From the NCBI GenBank assembly GCA_016875635.1, contig VGPD01000001.1, positions 45,641 through 109,640 on the forward strand: DNA of 64,000 bases, in the 5' to 3' direction. Below are positions 44,364 to 52,405 of the stretch, piece after piece; the first letter of the stretch is position 1, and every line of letters starts with the position of its first letter. The notes beneath the pieces are model-generated. The model saw nothing but the letters and a program-made list of their open reading frames with translations. It was not told the origin of the DNA and ran no database searches. The position numbers and the translations under genes are program-made. This DNA is from Chloroflexota bacterium. Its GTDB lineage: Bacteria > Chloroflexota > Dehalococcoidia > UBA2979.

Positions 44364-45698
44364 CTACAGCGCGCCCAGGTAGCGGTTGAGCTCGTAGGGC
44401 GTGACCTGGCTGCGGTACTCCGCCCACTCGATCCGCTTATTCGAGACGAGCGACTCGAAGACGTGGTCGCCCAGCGTCTCCCGCATGATCGACGAGCCCG
44501 AGAACTGCTGGATCGCGTCGCCGAGCGACAGCGGCAGCGAGCGCGAGCTGCGCGCCGCACGCTCCGCCTCGGTGAGGCCGGCACGCGCCGGGTCCGGCAG
44601 GGGCGCCTTCGACGCGATGCCGTCGAGGCCCGCCGCGAGGACGGCGGCGAACGCCAGGTACGGATTGCAGCCGGGGTCCGGCGAGCGGTACTCGACGCGC
44701 GTGGACACGGTGGCCTCGGGCCGGTGGGCGGGGACGCGCACGAGGTCGGCGTCGTTGGTGTGCGACCACGTCGCGTAGACGGGCGCCTCGAAGCCGGGCA
44801 CCAGCCGCTTGTACGAGTTCACCCACTGGTTCGTGACCAGCGTGATCTCCGGCGCGTGCTGGAGCAGCCCCGCCACGTAGTGCTTCGCGTCCGCGGAGAG
44901 CGTGTCCGGCGACTGCGGGTCGTGGAAGGCGTTCGACTCGCCGCGGAAGAGCGAGAGCTGGAGGTGCATCCCGCTGCCGTTCTGGTCCGCGATCGGCTTC
45001 GGCATGAAGGTCGCGTGGACACCGGCGCGCGCCGCGACTTCTTTCACGACAAGGCGGAAGGTCATCACCGCATCGGCCATCGTCAGCGCGTCGGTGTAGC
45101 GCAGGTCCATCTCGTGCTGGCTCGGGGCCACTTCGTGGTGGCTGAGGGCGACGCCGATGCCCAGCTCTTCCAGCATCAGCACGGTCTCGCGACGCAGGTC
45201 GGAGCCGCCGTCGAGCGGGGTGAGGTCGAAGTAGCCGCCCCGGTCCAGGGGCTCGGTCCCCCCGGCGTCCTTGAAATAGAAGTACTCCATCTCGGGGGAG
45301 ACATAGAACGTGTACCCCTGCTCGGCGGCGCGACGCAGTGTCCGCTTCAGCACGTAGCGGGGGTCGCCCTCGAACGGCTGGCCGTTCGTGCGGTAGATGT
45401 CGCAGAACATCCGAGCGACGGCGTTCGGCCGGGGACGCCACGGCAGCACCTGGAACGTGGCAGGGTCCGGCATTGCGATCATGTCGGCTTCGTCGCGGCG
45501 CGCGAAGCCTTCAATGGCCGCGCCGTCGAAGATGATGCCGTCCGTGAGCGCGTGCTCAAGCTCCTCGATGGTGATCGCGACCGACTTGAGCATCCCGAGG
45601 ATGTCGGTGAACCAGAGCCGGATGAACTTCACATCGTGGTCGCGGCACGCCTGGAGGACGTGCTGCACCGACCCCGCACCTGATTCACGTTCGAGCAT
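44364..45698 (-). CDS. glnA: Glutamine synthetase type I, alpha subtype
   Basis: The enzyme makes glutamine from glutamate, ammonia and ATP. At 444 residues it has exactly the length and C-terminus style (IEWAEYRSQVTPYELNRYLG) of the Bacillus GSI-alpha group, which lacks the adenylylated tyrosine loop. Active-site parts include DGAAIEGF, SPEMEYFYF, HHEVAPSQHEMD, NGSGMHLQLSL, KRLVPGFEAPVYA and RVEYRSPDPGCNPYLA. A GAAAC-N6-GAAAC box lies 24-39 bp upstream of the ATG. It follows a beta-subtype paralogue in the same direction, so the pair probably shares nitrogen control. Confidence 0.93.
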   Translation of the reverse strand: MLERESGAGSVQHVLQACRDHDVKFIRLWFTDILGMLKSVAITIEELEHALTDGIIFDGAAIEGFARRDEADMIAMPDPATFQVLPWRPRPNAVARMFCDIYRTNGQPFEGDPRYVLKRTLRRAAEQGYTFYVSPEMEYFYFKDAGGTEPLDRGGYFDLTPLDGGSDLRRETVLMLEELGIGVALSHHEVAPSQHEMDLRYTDALTMADAVMTFRLVVKEVAARAGVHATFMPKPIADQNGSGMHLQLSLFRGESNAFHDPQSPDTLSADAKHYVAGLLQHAPEITLVTNQWVNSYKRLVPGFEAPVYATWSHTNDADLVRVPAHRPEATVSTRVEYRSPDPGCNPYLAFAAVLAAGLDGIASKAPLPDPARAGLTEAERAARSSRSLPLSLGDAIQQFSGSSIMRETLGDHVFESLVSNKRIEWAEYRSQVTPYELNRYLGAL

Positions 45699-45721
45699 GC
45701 CTCGATCCTACCGTCTCACCT

Positions 45722-45737
45722 GTTTCCGGCATGTTTC
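45722..45737 (-). promoter_or_regulatory. Candidate GlnR box upstream of glnA (alpha)
   Basis: In the 57-bp gap between the two glutamine synthetases the minus strand reads GAAAC-ATGCCG-GAAAC. The spacing equals one a-site/b-site pair of actinobacterial GlnR boxes (gTnAC-n6-GaAAC). The same motif occurs upstream of the other glutamine synthetase. Closeness to the start codon would suit repression or a very short leader. Confidence 0.55.
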
Positions 45738-45755
45738 TGTCGCGGGGCAGGTCAC

Positions 45756-47171
45756 TTATCCGTTGAAGTAGAGCTCGTACTCGTACGGAGTCGGCCGGAG
45801 AGAGGCGGCTTTCGCCTCCTCGCGCTTCATCGCGATCCAGCGCGCCACCAGCTCTTCCGTGAAGACCGCCCCCTCGAAGAGGAACGCCTGGTCCTGGGCC
45901 AGCGCGTCCAGCGCCGCCTCCAGGCTTCCCGGCACCCGGGACACACGTGCTGCCTCTTCCGGCCTCAGCTCGTAGATGTTCCGGTCGATCGGGTCGCCCG
46001 GGTCGATCTGTTTGCGGATCCCGTCGATGCCGGCCATCAGCATCGCGGCGAACGCCAGGTACGGGTTGGCCGTCCCGTCCGGCGGCCGGAACTCGATGCG
46101 CGTGGTGGCCGCCGCCGAGGAGTAGGTCGGGATGCGGATCGCCGCCGAGCGGTTGCGGGCCGAGTACACCAGGTTCACCGGCGCCTCGAATCCCGGTACC
46201 AGCCGCTTGTACGAGTTCGTGGAGGGGGCGCAGAAGGCCAGTAGGGCCGGGGCGTGTGCGAGCAGCCCGCCGATGTACCACCGCGCCGTCTGCGAGAGTC
46301 CCGCGTACCCGTTCGCATCGTGGAAGAGCGGCTGACCGTCTTTCCAGAGCGACTGGTGCGTGTGCATGCCGCTGCCGTTGTCGCCGAACACCGGCTTCGG
46401 CATGAACGTGGCGGCCTTGCCGTGCGCGCGGCCAATGGTGCGGACGAGGTACTTGTACCACTGCGTCTCGTCCGCCTTCTTCCGCAGGCTCGCGTACTTC
46501 GTGGCGATCTCGCCCTGGCCTGGCGCCGCAACCTCGTGGTGGTGCACCTCCACCTCGACGCCCGTGCGTTCGAGGGCCTCGGCGATCGCCCAGCGCACAC
46601 CCGCCGTCTGATCGGCCGGTGGGACCGGGGAGTACCCCTCCTTTGTGGCGATCTTCGCGCCGAGGTTCGGGCGCTCGTCCTGCCCCGTGTTCCACGGTCC
46701 CTCGATCGAGTCGACGGTGTAGTAGGCCGTGTTGGCGCTCTGCTGGAAGCGCGCGTCGTCGAAGAGGAAGAACTCGAGCTCCGGACCGAAGTTCGCCGTG
46801 TCCGCGATCCCGGTCGAACGGAGGTGCAACTCCGCGAGCGCGGCGATGCGGCGCGGATCCCGAGCATACCGGTCCCCCGTCAGTGGCTCCACGACATCGC
46901 AGATCAGGGCGAGCGTCGGGACGGACTCTGAGGGGTCGACGACGGCGGTGTCCAGGTCGGGGACGAGGAGCATGTCCGACTCTTCGATGGCCTGGAACCC
47001 GCGAAGGCTGGAGCCGTCGAACCCGAACCCGTTGACCACGCTCTCTTCCGTCAGCCGGCCCGCCGGCACCGAGAAGTGGTGCCACCGACCCGGAAGGTCA
47101 GTCACACGAAGGTCGACGCGCGTCACACCATCCGCTGCCATCCGCTGGCGGATGTCGGCCAGATTCGCCAT
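45756..47171 (-). CDS. glnA: Glutamine synthetase type I, beta subtype (adenylylation-type)
   Basis: The 471-residue enzyme belongs to the GSI-beta group: FDGSSLRGFQAIEESDMLL, FGPELEFFLFD, HHHEVAAPGQGEI, NGSGMHTHQSLW and KRLVPGFEAPVNL. Near residue 390 it has NIYELRPEEAARV, equivalent to the E. coli NLYDLPPEE loop whose tyrosine is adenylylated; no glnE is in this window. ATG 47171 is chosen because the track's 35 extra residues look non-coding. A GAAAC-N6-GAAAC box lies 116-131 bp upstream. The gene starts 57 bp upstream of the alpha paralogue. Confidence 0.95.
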   Translation of the reverse strand: MANLADIRQRMAADGVTRVDLRVTDLPGRWHHFSVPAGRLTEESVVNGFGFDGSSLRGFQAIEESDMLLVPDLDTAVVDPSESVPTLALICDVVEPLTGDRYARDPRRIAALAELHLRSTGIADTANFGPELEFFLFDDARFQQSANTAYYTVDSIEGPWNTGQDERPNLGAKIATKEGYSPVPPADQTAGVRWAIAEALERTGVEVEVHHHEVAAPGQGEIATKYASLRKKADETQWYKYLVRTIGRAHGKAATFMPKPVFGDNGSGMHTHQSLWKDGQPLFHDANGYAGLSQTARWYIGGLLAHAPALLAFCAPSTNSYKRLVPGFEAPVNLVYSARNRSAAIRIPTYSSAAATTRIEFRPPDGTANPYLAFAAMLMAGIDGIRKQIDPGDPIDRNIYELRPEEAARVSRVPGSLEAALDALAQDQAFLFEGAVFTEELVARWIAMKREEAKAASLRPTPYEYELYFNG

Positions 47172-47286
47172 GGACTGCCTCACGAAGATCCTGCCGCTCG
47201 CTGGAGCGGCTCGCTCGCTTGTACCACGCGTGGCGGTTGAGAGATTAGGGCGGGCGGGGGAGCCCCGTGAATCCATGCCCGCTTTG

Positions 47287-47302
47287 GAAACATAAGGGAA
47301 AC
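47287..47302 (+). promoter_or_regulatory. Candidate GlnR box in the glnA/winged-helix interval
   Basis: GAAAC-ATAAGG-GAAAC, the same motif as at 45722-45737, lies in the 271-bp divergent gap between glnA (beta) and the winged-helix gene. It is oriented with GAAAC on the plus strand, so it could serve either gene. The rest of the gap (47172-47442) holds no gene that I can see. Confidence 0.55.
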
Positions 47303-47442
47303 GATCTCGATATCAAGGATTCACGGTGGTGACGCGGCTCCGAAACCGCCGATTCCCAGACTTCACCCTCAGTCGAGGGGCTCGCGTGACCCTCCGCCCA
47401 TCCGGCGGACGACGTGCGCCTACCCGTCAGGACGAGGAACAC

Positions 47443-47736
47443 ATGGTGATCCGGGCGGGGCATCTCACGATCGATCGAGACCGGTACCTGGTGACTGTCA
47501 ACGGCCGCCCGATCCGGCTCACGTACATGGAGTTCAACACGCTCCTGGTCATCGCCGAGCAGGCGTGGCGTGTCGTGACCTACGACCGGCTGGCCGAAGC
47601 GCTCTGGGGTTCGAGCGGCCCGGAAGCACGCCGTCGGCTCGCCGTCATCGTCTCCCGCGTCCGCTCGAAGCTCGGCGAGGCCTCGGATGCCATCGACACC
47701 GTCACGCGCGTCGGATATCGGCCGGCACCGGAGTAG
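47443..47736 (+). CDS. Stand-alone winged-helix (OmpR/PhoB-type effector) protein
   Basis: This 97-residue protein is only the DNA-binding half of a response regulator: a beta-hairpin start (VIRAGHLTIDRDRYLVTVNG), then LTYMEFNTLLVIAEQAWRVV and RRRLAVIVSRVRSKLG, ending with the wing DTVTRVGYRPAPE. There is no receiver domain. ATG 47443 follows GAGGAA by 3-5 nt, so the track's 39-residue extension is rejected. The closest relative within view is the effector half of the GlnR-like protein next door. It could bind the same kind of site and modulate it. Confidence 0.8.
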   Translation: MVIRAGHLTIDRDRYLVTVNGRPIRLTYMEFNTLLVIAEQAWRVVTYDRLAEALWGSSGPEARRRLAVIVSRVRSKLGEASDAIDTVTRVGYRPAPE

Positions 47737-47852
47737 GTCGCGCACGCTGACCGTGCCCCTCGAAGAAGCAGCCCGATGTACCCGATGTAACAGCCACGAG
47801 TCGGCCACGCTGCTGACTCGTACCCGGAACATCTCACCCATACACTCCAGCG

Positions 47853-48551
47853 ATGCAACGGATTCTGGTGCTCACGCGCGATGGCGAGCATCTGCGCTCG
47901 GTGGAAGCCGCGGCGCGGCCCGATGGCCGCGTGGTGCGTGCCGAACCCTCCGCCGAGGGCGCCTTGATCGCCGTGCGCGACTGGCGGCCTGCCGTGGTCA
48001 TCCTCGACCTCTCGATCGGCCTCACGGCGGGTGGTGTTGCCGCATTGCTGCGCGACGAAGCGCTGGCCGAGAGCACCGCCGTCATCGCGATTGCGACACC
48101 CGGACAGCTCGGCCTCATCGGCCCAGGTACGCAGGTGGACGACTTCGTCCTCTCCCCCGTCGACGATATCGAACTCCGCCTGCGGCTCTCCCGATTGATC
48201 TGGGAGCGGACCGGCGCGACTGACGGCTCGATGATTCGTCACGGCGCCCTCGTGATCGACCTCGAGCGGTATAAGGTCACGGTCGACAGCGAGGTCGTCG
48301 ACCTGACCTACAAGGAATACGAGCTCCTCCGCTTCCTCGCCTCGAACCCCGGCAAGCCGTTCACGCGCGAAGTGCTGCTGAACCAGGTTTGGGGCTACGA
48401 CTACTACGGGGGTTCGCGCACCGTGGACGTCCACATCAGGCGCATCCGGGCCAAGATCGAGCGGCGCGAGCAGTACATCGACACTGTTCGGAACGTCGGT
48501 TATCGCTTTATGGAGACGTTTGGCGCTTCACCCGCGCCCCAATCTCGTTAA
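47853..48551 (+). CDS. glnR: GlnR-like atypical response regulator
   Basis: The 232-residue protein has an N-terminal receiver and a C-terminal OmpR winged helix (LTYKEYELLRFLASNPGKPF, VWGYDYYGGSRTVDVHIRRI). The receiver keeps the central Asp (VVILDLS) but lacks the usual acidic pair at the first strand (ILVLTRDGEH instead of DDE) and the late Lys. Actinobacterial GlnR, the global nitrogen regulator, has the same pattern and a very similar C-terminal half. Its place beside two glutamine synthetases with GlnR-box-like motifs supports this name, although experimental proof in this group is unknown to me. Confidence 0.68.
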   Translation: MQRILVLTRDGEHLRSVEAAARPDGRVVRAEPSAEGALIAVRDWRPAVVILDLSIGLTAGGVAALLRDEALAESTAVIAIATPGQLGLIGPGTQVDDFVLSPVDDIELRLRLSRLIWERTGATDGSMIRHGALVIDLERYKVTVDSEVVDLTYKEYELLRFLASNPGKPFTREVLLNQVWGYDYYGGSRTVDVHIRRIRAKIERREQYIDTVRNVGYRFMETFGASPAPQSR

Positions 48552-48747
48552 CGCGGAGCGCCCGCTGACGAATCGTTCGTGAATCTGACAAGGGTTTCCG
48601 ACGGTGCCCCCTCCGTCTTATGCTTCCCGGGTGGGAAGCCGCGAACGCCAGTGGCTTGGCGTCGCCCGCATCCTGCGAAGACGAACTCTCCCGGCTCCGA
48701 TCGCCGGTTGCTCGCTATCGAGGCGAGGGCACTCGTGAGGCCCGCCC

Positions 48748-49803
48748 ATGTACGTCGTCCACACGACCGACCTGACCAAGATCTACCATGACAAATACAT
48801 CGCCCTGAACGCGCTCAACCTGCGTGTGGAGAAGGGCATGGTGTTCGGCCTCGTCGGCCCCAACGGTGCAGGCAAGTCCACCACCTTCCGCATCCTCCTC
48901 GGGCTTCAGCGCGAGACGGCGGGCGAGGTGCAGGTGCTGGGTGAGGAGATGACACCCGAGCGGGCGGACCTTCGCCGGCGCATCGGCTTCCTGCCCACGA
49001 ACCCGGCCTTCCCGAAGCACATGACGCCGATCGGGTTCCTCCAGTTCGTTAGCCGCATCCTCGGCATGCCCTACGAACGGGCGCGCGTCCAGATGGCGCG
49101 CCTCCTCCAGGCGGTCGACCTCACGCAGGCGGCGTCCCAGAAGATCGAGGGGTTCTCGACCGGTATGCTCACGCGCCTCGGCATCGCCGCGTCGTTGATG
49201 AACGACCCGGAGTTGCTCATCCTCGACGAACCGACTTCCGGTCTGGATCCGGCGGGCCGGAAGCAGACCATCGAGTTGATCCGCGAACTGTCCGGACGCG
49301 ACCGCACGATCATCATCGCGACGCACATCCTGACCGACGTGGAACGCGTGTGCACCGATGTCGGCATCATCTCCCAGGGACGGATGATCTACTCGGGCCC
49401 CATGTCGGAGATGCGCCGGCTCGCCCGCCAGGGCACGATCTCCGTGGAGATCGAAGGCAATGGCACGGCGTTTGAGCAGCAGATCCACACGCTGGATGAC
49501 ATCGGCTCGGTCCGGTACGAGCGGGTGGGCGCGGAGTTCCGGATCACGTTCCTCGGCACGGAGTCGTTGACGGTCTACCTGACGCGCGTGCTGCAACTGA
49601 TCGACCGCACCGGCGTGGAGTTGTTGCGCGTGGACACCGGTTCGGACGAAATCGAAGAGGCCTTCCTGCGCCGGCTGGAGGAGGACCGCACGCGCGGCTT
49701 CCTGCGCGCCGCCGCCTGGGCCGCCACACAGGACCTCTCCCGTCGCACGGGCCGGGAGAATGAGGAGATCGATGCAGGCATTCCTGGCCATCCTCCGGTA
49801 TGA
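48748..49803 (+). CDS. ABC transporter ATP-binding protein
   Basis: The 351-residue protein has Walker A (GPNGAGKST), the Q-loop region, the signature in variant form (FSTGMLTRLGIA), Walker B (LLILDEPTSGLDP) and the switch His (ATHILTD). The C-terminal ~130 residues form an extra domain, as in exporters of the CcmA/DrrA type. The 3' end overlaps the permease by 32 nt. Substrate unknown: antibiotic, lipid and Na+ exporters all share this layout. A MerR regulator lies convergently downstream. Confidence 0.92.
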   Translation: MYVVHTTDLTKIYHDKYIALNALNLRVEKGMVFGLVGPNGAGKSTTFRILLGLQRETAGEVQVLGEEMTPERADLRRRIGFLPTNPAFPKHMTPIGFLQFVSRILGMPYERARVQMARLLQAVDLTQAASQKIEGFSTGMLTRLGIAASLMNDPELLILDEPTSGLDPAGRKQTIELIRELSGRDRTIIIATHILTDVERVCTDVGIISQGRMIYSGPMSEMRRLARQGTISVEIEGNGTAFEQQIHTLDDIGSVRYERVGAEFRITFLGTESLTVYLTRVLQLIDRTGVELLRVDTGSDEIEEAFLRRLEEDRTRGFLRAAAWAATQDLSRRTGRENEEIDAGIPGHPPV

Positions 49804-50488
49804 CCTCGGCATCCTCCTCCGCTCATGGATCACGCGGATCTGGATTCCCCTGCTCATCGCCCCCGCACTGTTTCTCGTCGTGGTCGCCGCGAACGAAAAT
49901 GAGCTCGCGTCCGAGACGCTGGCCGCCTACGTCCAGGCTGTCCTGATCCCGATCTCCGGGCTCGCGATCGCCGTCCTCGGCACGGGCGCCGTGAGCGGCG
50001 AGTCCGGCGTGCTCGCAGATGGCATCCTCTCCCGTTCGGTCACGCGCACCGAGTACATCAGCGCGAAGATCGCGGCCCGCCTCGGCTTCGCCGCCGCGGT
50101 GACGCTGGCCGCGCTGATCCCGTTCGTCTACCTGATCAACCGGTACGCGGAACCGGACACGTCGTGGGCCGGGATCTTCGTCGGGCTGATCATCGTGCTG
50201 CTGCTGCTGCTGTTCCTCGGTGCCATCGGGATCACGCTCTCGACAATGCTCTCGAACGGGCTGCTCTCCACGCTCATCCTCTTCCTCGGCGTCACGCTTT
50301 CCGGTGCGGCGCTGCAATTCCTCGGCCTGACCTGGATGAGCGCCACCGCCGTGATCGTCGGCCTGCCCGCGACGTTCCGCGGTGACACCAACTGGTGGGA
50401 ACTGCTCCGCGTGTTCCTCGTGTTCACGACGCTGACCGGCACCGCCGTCATTACCTCGTTCTGGGTGTTCCGCCGTCGCGACCTGTAG
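49772..50488 (+). CDS. ABC transporter permease (ABC-2 type)
   Basis: The 238-residue membrane protein has six predicted spans, starting ILRYDLGILLRSWITRIW and ending with TAVITSFWVFRRRDL. The sequence YISAKIAARLGFAAAVTLAAL is typical of ABC-2 export permeases. AGGAG lies 4 nt before ATG 49772, so I reject the track start at 49760. It pairs with the overlapping ATPase gene. A terminator follows. Confidence 0.88.
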   Translation: MQAFLAILRYDLGILLRSWITRIWIPLLIAPALFLVVVAANENELASETLAAYVQAVLIPISGLAIAVLGTGAVSGESGVLADGILSRSVTRTEYISAKIAARLGFAAAVTLAALIPFVYLINRYAEPDTSWAGIFVGLIIVLLLLLFLGAIGITLSTMLSNGLLSTLILFLGVTLSGAALQFLGLTWMSATAVIVGLPATFRGDTNWWELLRVFLVFTTLTGTAVITSFWVFRRRDL

Positions 50489-50514
50489 ACGCCGGACTCG
50501 GACGGGAGACACAG

Positions 50515-50539
50515 GCAGGGCGGCCTATGGCCGCCCTGC
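50515..50539. terminator. Bidirectional terminator between the permease and MerR
   Basis: GCAGGGCGGCC and GGCCGCCCTGC form a perfect 11-bp stem with loop TAT, between the convergent permease (plus) and MerR (minus) genes. TCCATCATCTT follows on the plus strand. Confidence 0.8.
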
Positions 50540-50562
50540 TCCATCATCTTCGCGCGGGTTTG

Positions 50563-51060
50563 TCAGACCTTCGTGCCTCGCTTCTGCTCTTCGATCTGCT
50601 GGAGAAGATCCGTCCGACGCGCGTGCATGCGCGCCATCTTCGCGCTCAGTTCTTCCTTCATCGCGGAGAGGTGGGTCACCTTGTGTTCGACGACCTCGAG
50701 CTGGCGCGACAGTGCGGTGATCACGGTGGTCACACGGGCCACACGTTCCGGCAATTCACGGTCCGGACGGAACGTCGCCGCGATCTGCTGCAGTTCTTCC
50801 TCGGCGTCCACCATCTCCTTGATCTCGGAGAGCGTGAAGCCCAGCAGGTCTTGCAGGCGACGGATGTACGTGACCCGGTTGATGTCCTCGTCGGAGTACA
50901 GACGGAAGCCGCCGTCCATCCGCTCGGGCGGGTCGAGCAGACCCTTCTCCTCGTAAAACCGAAGAGTGCGCTGCGTAACGCCAGTACGCTCGGCGACCTC
51001 GCCGATCTGATAACGCTGGGGCTTGGGCGTACCCGCGGCCTCTGCCGTCATCCGGACCAT
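50563..51060 (-). CDS. MerR-family transcriptional regulator
   Basis: The 165-residue protein starts with the MerR helix-turn-helix (YQIGEVAERTGVTQRTLRFYEEKGLL), has the wing GGFRLYSDEDINRV, and continues as a long dimerisation coiled coil without metal-binding cysteines. This resembles the multidrug or stress type. ATG 51060 and 51051 are both possible starts. A 7-bp inverted repeat lies 27-45 bp upstream. It may control the neighbouring ABC exporter. Confidence 0.88.
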   Translation of the reverse strand: MVRMTAEAAGTPKPQRYQIGEVAERTGVTQRTLRFYEEKGLLDPPERMDGGFRLYSDEDINRVTYIRRLQDLLGFTLSEIKEMVDAEEELQQIAATFRPDRELPERVARVTTVITALSRQLEVVEHKVTHLSAMKEELSAKMARMHARRTDLLQQIEEQKRGTKV

Positions 51061-51086
51061 CCATCCGCAGCCCTCGATGGGCCCAC

Positions 51087-51105
51087 GCACACAACACCTG
51101 TGTGC
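51087..51105. promoter_or_regulatory. Candidate operator of the MerR gene
   Basis: GCACACA-ACACC-TGTGTGC is a perfect 7-bp inverted repeat with a 5-nt spacer (19 bp in total), just upstream of the MerR gene. MerR proteins usually bind such dyads between -35 and -10, but I cannot place a convincing promoter around it. Confidence 0.4.
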
Positions 51106-51231
51106 GACGCCACGGTACTCAGCGCCGCGCGCGTCGCAAGGGTACTTGGTCGATTGTTATCTGTCCGTAACGCCGTGACCCGACAGCATCTCGCCGGGAG
51201 ATCCGAAGATTCCGCAGATTCGCGTTATCTC

Positions 51232-51969
51232 TTAGAGGTCATCGTCGTCGTGATCGTGCTCGTGTTCGGAGGGGGCGACCCGCAGTCCCAGCGACGCCGT
51301 CACACCTTCGTTCCGACGCCTCCGGGGAGCGGGCACGGCCTCCGCGGATTCCACCACGGCGCGCAGCGCGGTTGCGTCACCGCGCACCAGCACGGCCGCG
51401 GCCCCTGCATCGCGCCATGCCTCAAGCGCCGCCGTCGAGGGCGTCTGTTCCGAGGCGACCAGCAGCGGCGCGCCCACGTATCCGGCGACGCGCCGGAGCG
51501 CGAGGAGGTCCCGCACCATCAGCGCGTTCGGGTCGCCTGTGACCAGGACGGCATCGAGGTCGATCGCCGCAATCGAGCGGAGCCGTTGCTCGTCGTGGTC
51601 CGCACCGAGCACGAGCACCCGTCCAATCTCCTCGACCGCCATGCTGGAGGCGTGCGCACGCCCGTCGTCGAAGACAAAGAAGTCGGCGCCGGCGTCGCGC
51701 GCGGCCTGCACGCTCTCGCGGTCGGCGTCTTCCAGCCACACCGCCGTGGGCCGGCCTGCCGCCGCCGCCACAGCCCCGATGTCGCCCGCGGTGCCGGTGG
51801 AGACGATCGCGTCTACACCCGCCTCTGCAGCAGCCTTCGCCGCAGCGGCGTCCGCTGCCTCCGCCAGCACCAGGATGTGGCGTGTCTTCGTGGCTTTCGA
51901 CAGCGCAGCAAAGCCGAAGCCGGCGGGTGCCTTGCCGGTGTCGCGGATCAGTTGGCGGAATTTGCTCAT
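51232..51969 (-). CDS. Hypothetical alpha/beta protein with a His/Asp-rich tail
   Basis: The 245-residue protein has repeating Ala-rich helices and hydrophobic strands (RHILVLAEAADAAAA, DAIVSTGTAGDIGAV, ADFFVFDDGRAHASS, DAVLVTGDPNALMV). This suggests a TIM-barrel or Rossmann-like fold. It ends in SEHEHDHDDDDL, a possible metal-binding tail. I do not recognise a family. It begins 68 nt after the tRNA-Thr gene on the same strand with no clear terminator between, so both may be transcribed together. Confidence 0.7.
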   Translation of the reverse strand: MSKFRQLIRDTGKAPAGFGFAALSKATKTRHILVLAEAADAAAAKAAAEAGVDAIVSTGTAGDIGAVAAAAGRPTAVWLEDADRESVQAARDAGADFFVFDDGRAHASSMAVEEIGRVLVLGADHDEQRLRSIAAIDLDAVLVTGDPNALMVRDLLALRRVAGYVGAPLLVASEQTPSTAALEAWRDAGAAAVLVRGDATALRAVVESAEAVPAPRRRRNEGVTASLGLRVAPSEHEHDHDDDDL

Positions 51970-52037
51970 GGGGGACTCCGTGCGCGTTGAAGATCAGGAG
52001 AAAAGAGATCGCGGCACGCGAAGTGTCAGGCGGTCGG

Positions 52038-52112
52038 TGGAGCCGCCGGTGGGACTCGAACCCACGACCTGCTGTTTACGAAACAGCTGCTCTGCCTCTG
52101 AGCTACAGCGGC
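52038..52112 (-). tRNA. tRNA-Thr (anticodon CGU)
   Basis: The minus strand folds into a full cloverleaf. GCCGCTG pairs with CGGCGGC; the D-arm contains GCTCAGAGGCAGAGC; the anticodon arm is GCTGT-TTCGTAA-ACAGC; the T-arm is GTGGGTTCGAGTCCCAC; the 3' end TCCA is encoded. The anticodon CGT in the loop reads ACG codons (Thr). Confidence 0.95.
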
Positions 52113-52125
52113 GTGTCGTCCGGCC

Positions 52126-52154
52126 AGTATAGGGAGCGCCTCACTTCTGGCCAA
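52126..52154 (-). promoter_or_regulatory. Promoter of tRNA-Thr
   Basis: The minus strand reads TTGGCC, 17 nt, TATACT, ending 14 bp before the tRNA 5' end. Five of six -10 positions match and the distance suits a start of transcription just before the mature 5' end. Confidence 0.75.
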
Positions 52155-52211
52155 TGCATGGGATGACGCCAGCGCCGGAGCACCCGCGATCCGACCGCTG
52201 GCCAGTCGCCA

Positions 52212-52237
52212 CGAAGGCCTCCACATGGAGGCCTTCG
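52212..52237 (-). terminator. Hairpin terminator upstream of the tRNA promoter
   Basis: CGAAGGCCTCC and GGAGGCCTTCG form a perfect 11-bp stem with loop ACAT. On the minus strand it lies about 170 nt beyond the methyltransferase stop and before the tRNA-Thr promoter, so it probably insulates the two. The 52238-52405 stretch holds no gene that I can see. Confidence 0.65.
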
Positions 52238-52405
52238 CGCAATGACAACGGCCGCCACACCCACCATTAAGCCTAGGTGTGTATTCATGCGTGCCCTCCG
52301 AGGTGGGCCTGTGGATGCGCGGAACATCGAACCCACCCGCGACCCGCTATCGAAGTGTGAATGCGCTCCGGTGTCGCGGGAGGTGTATAAGGCCCCCGTA
52401 AACGC

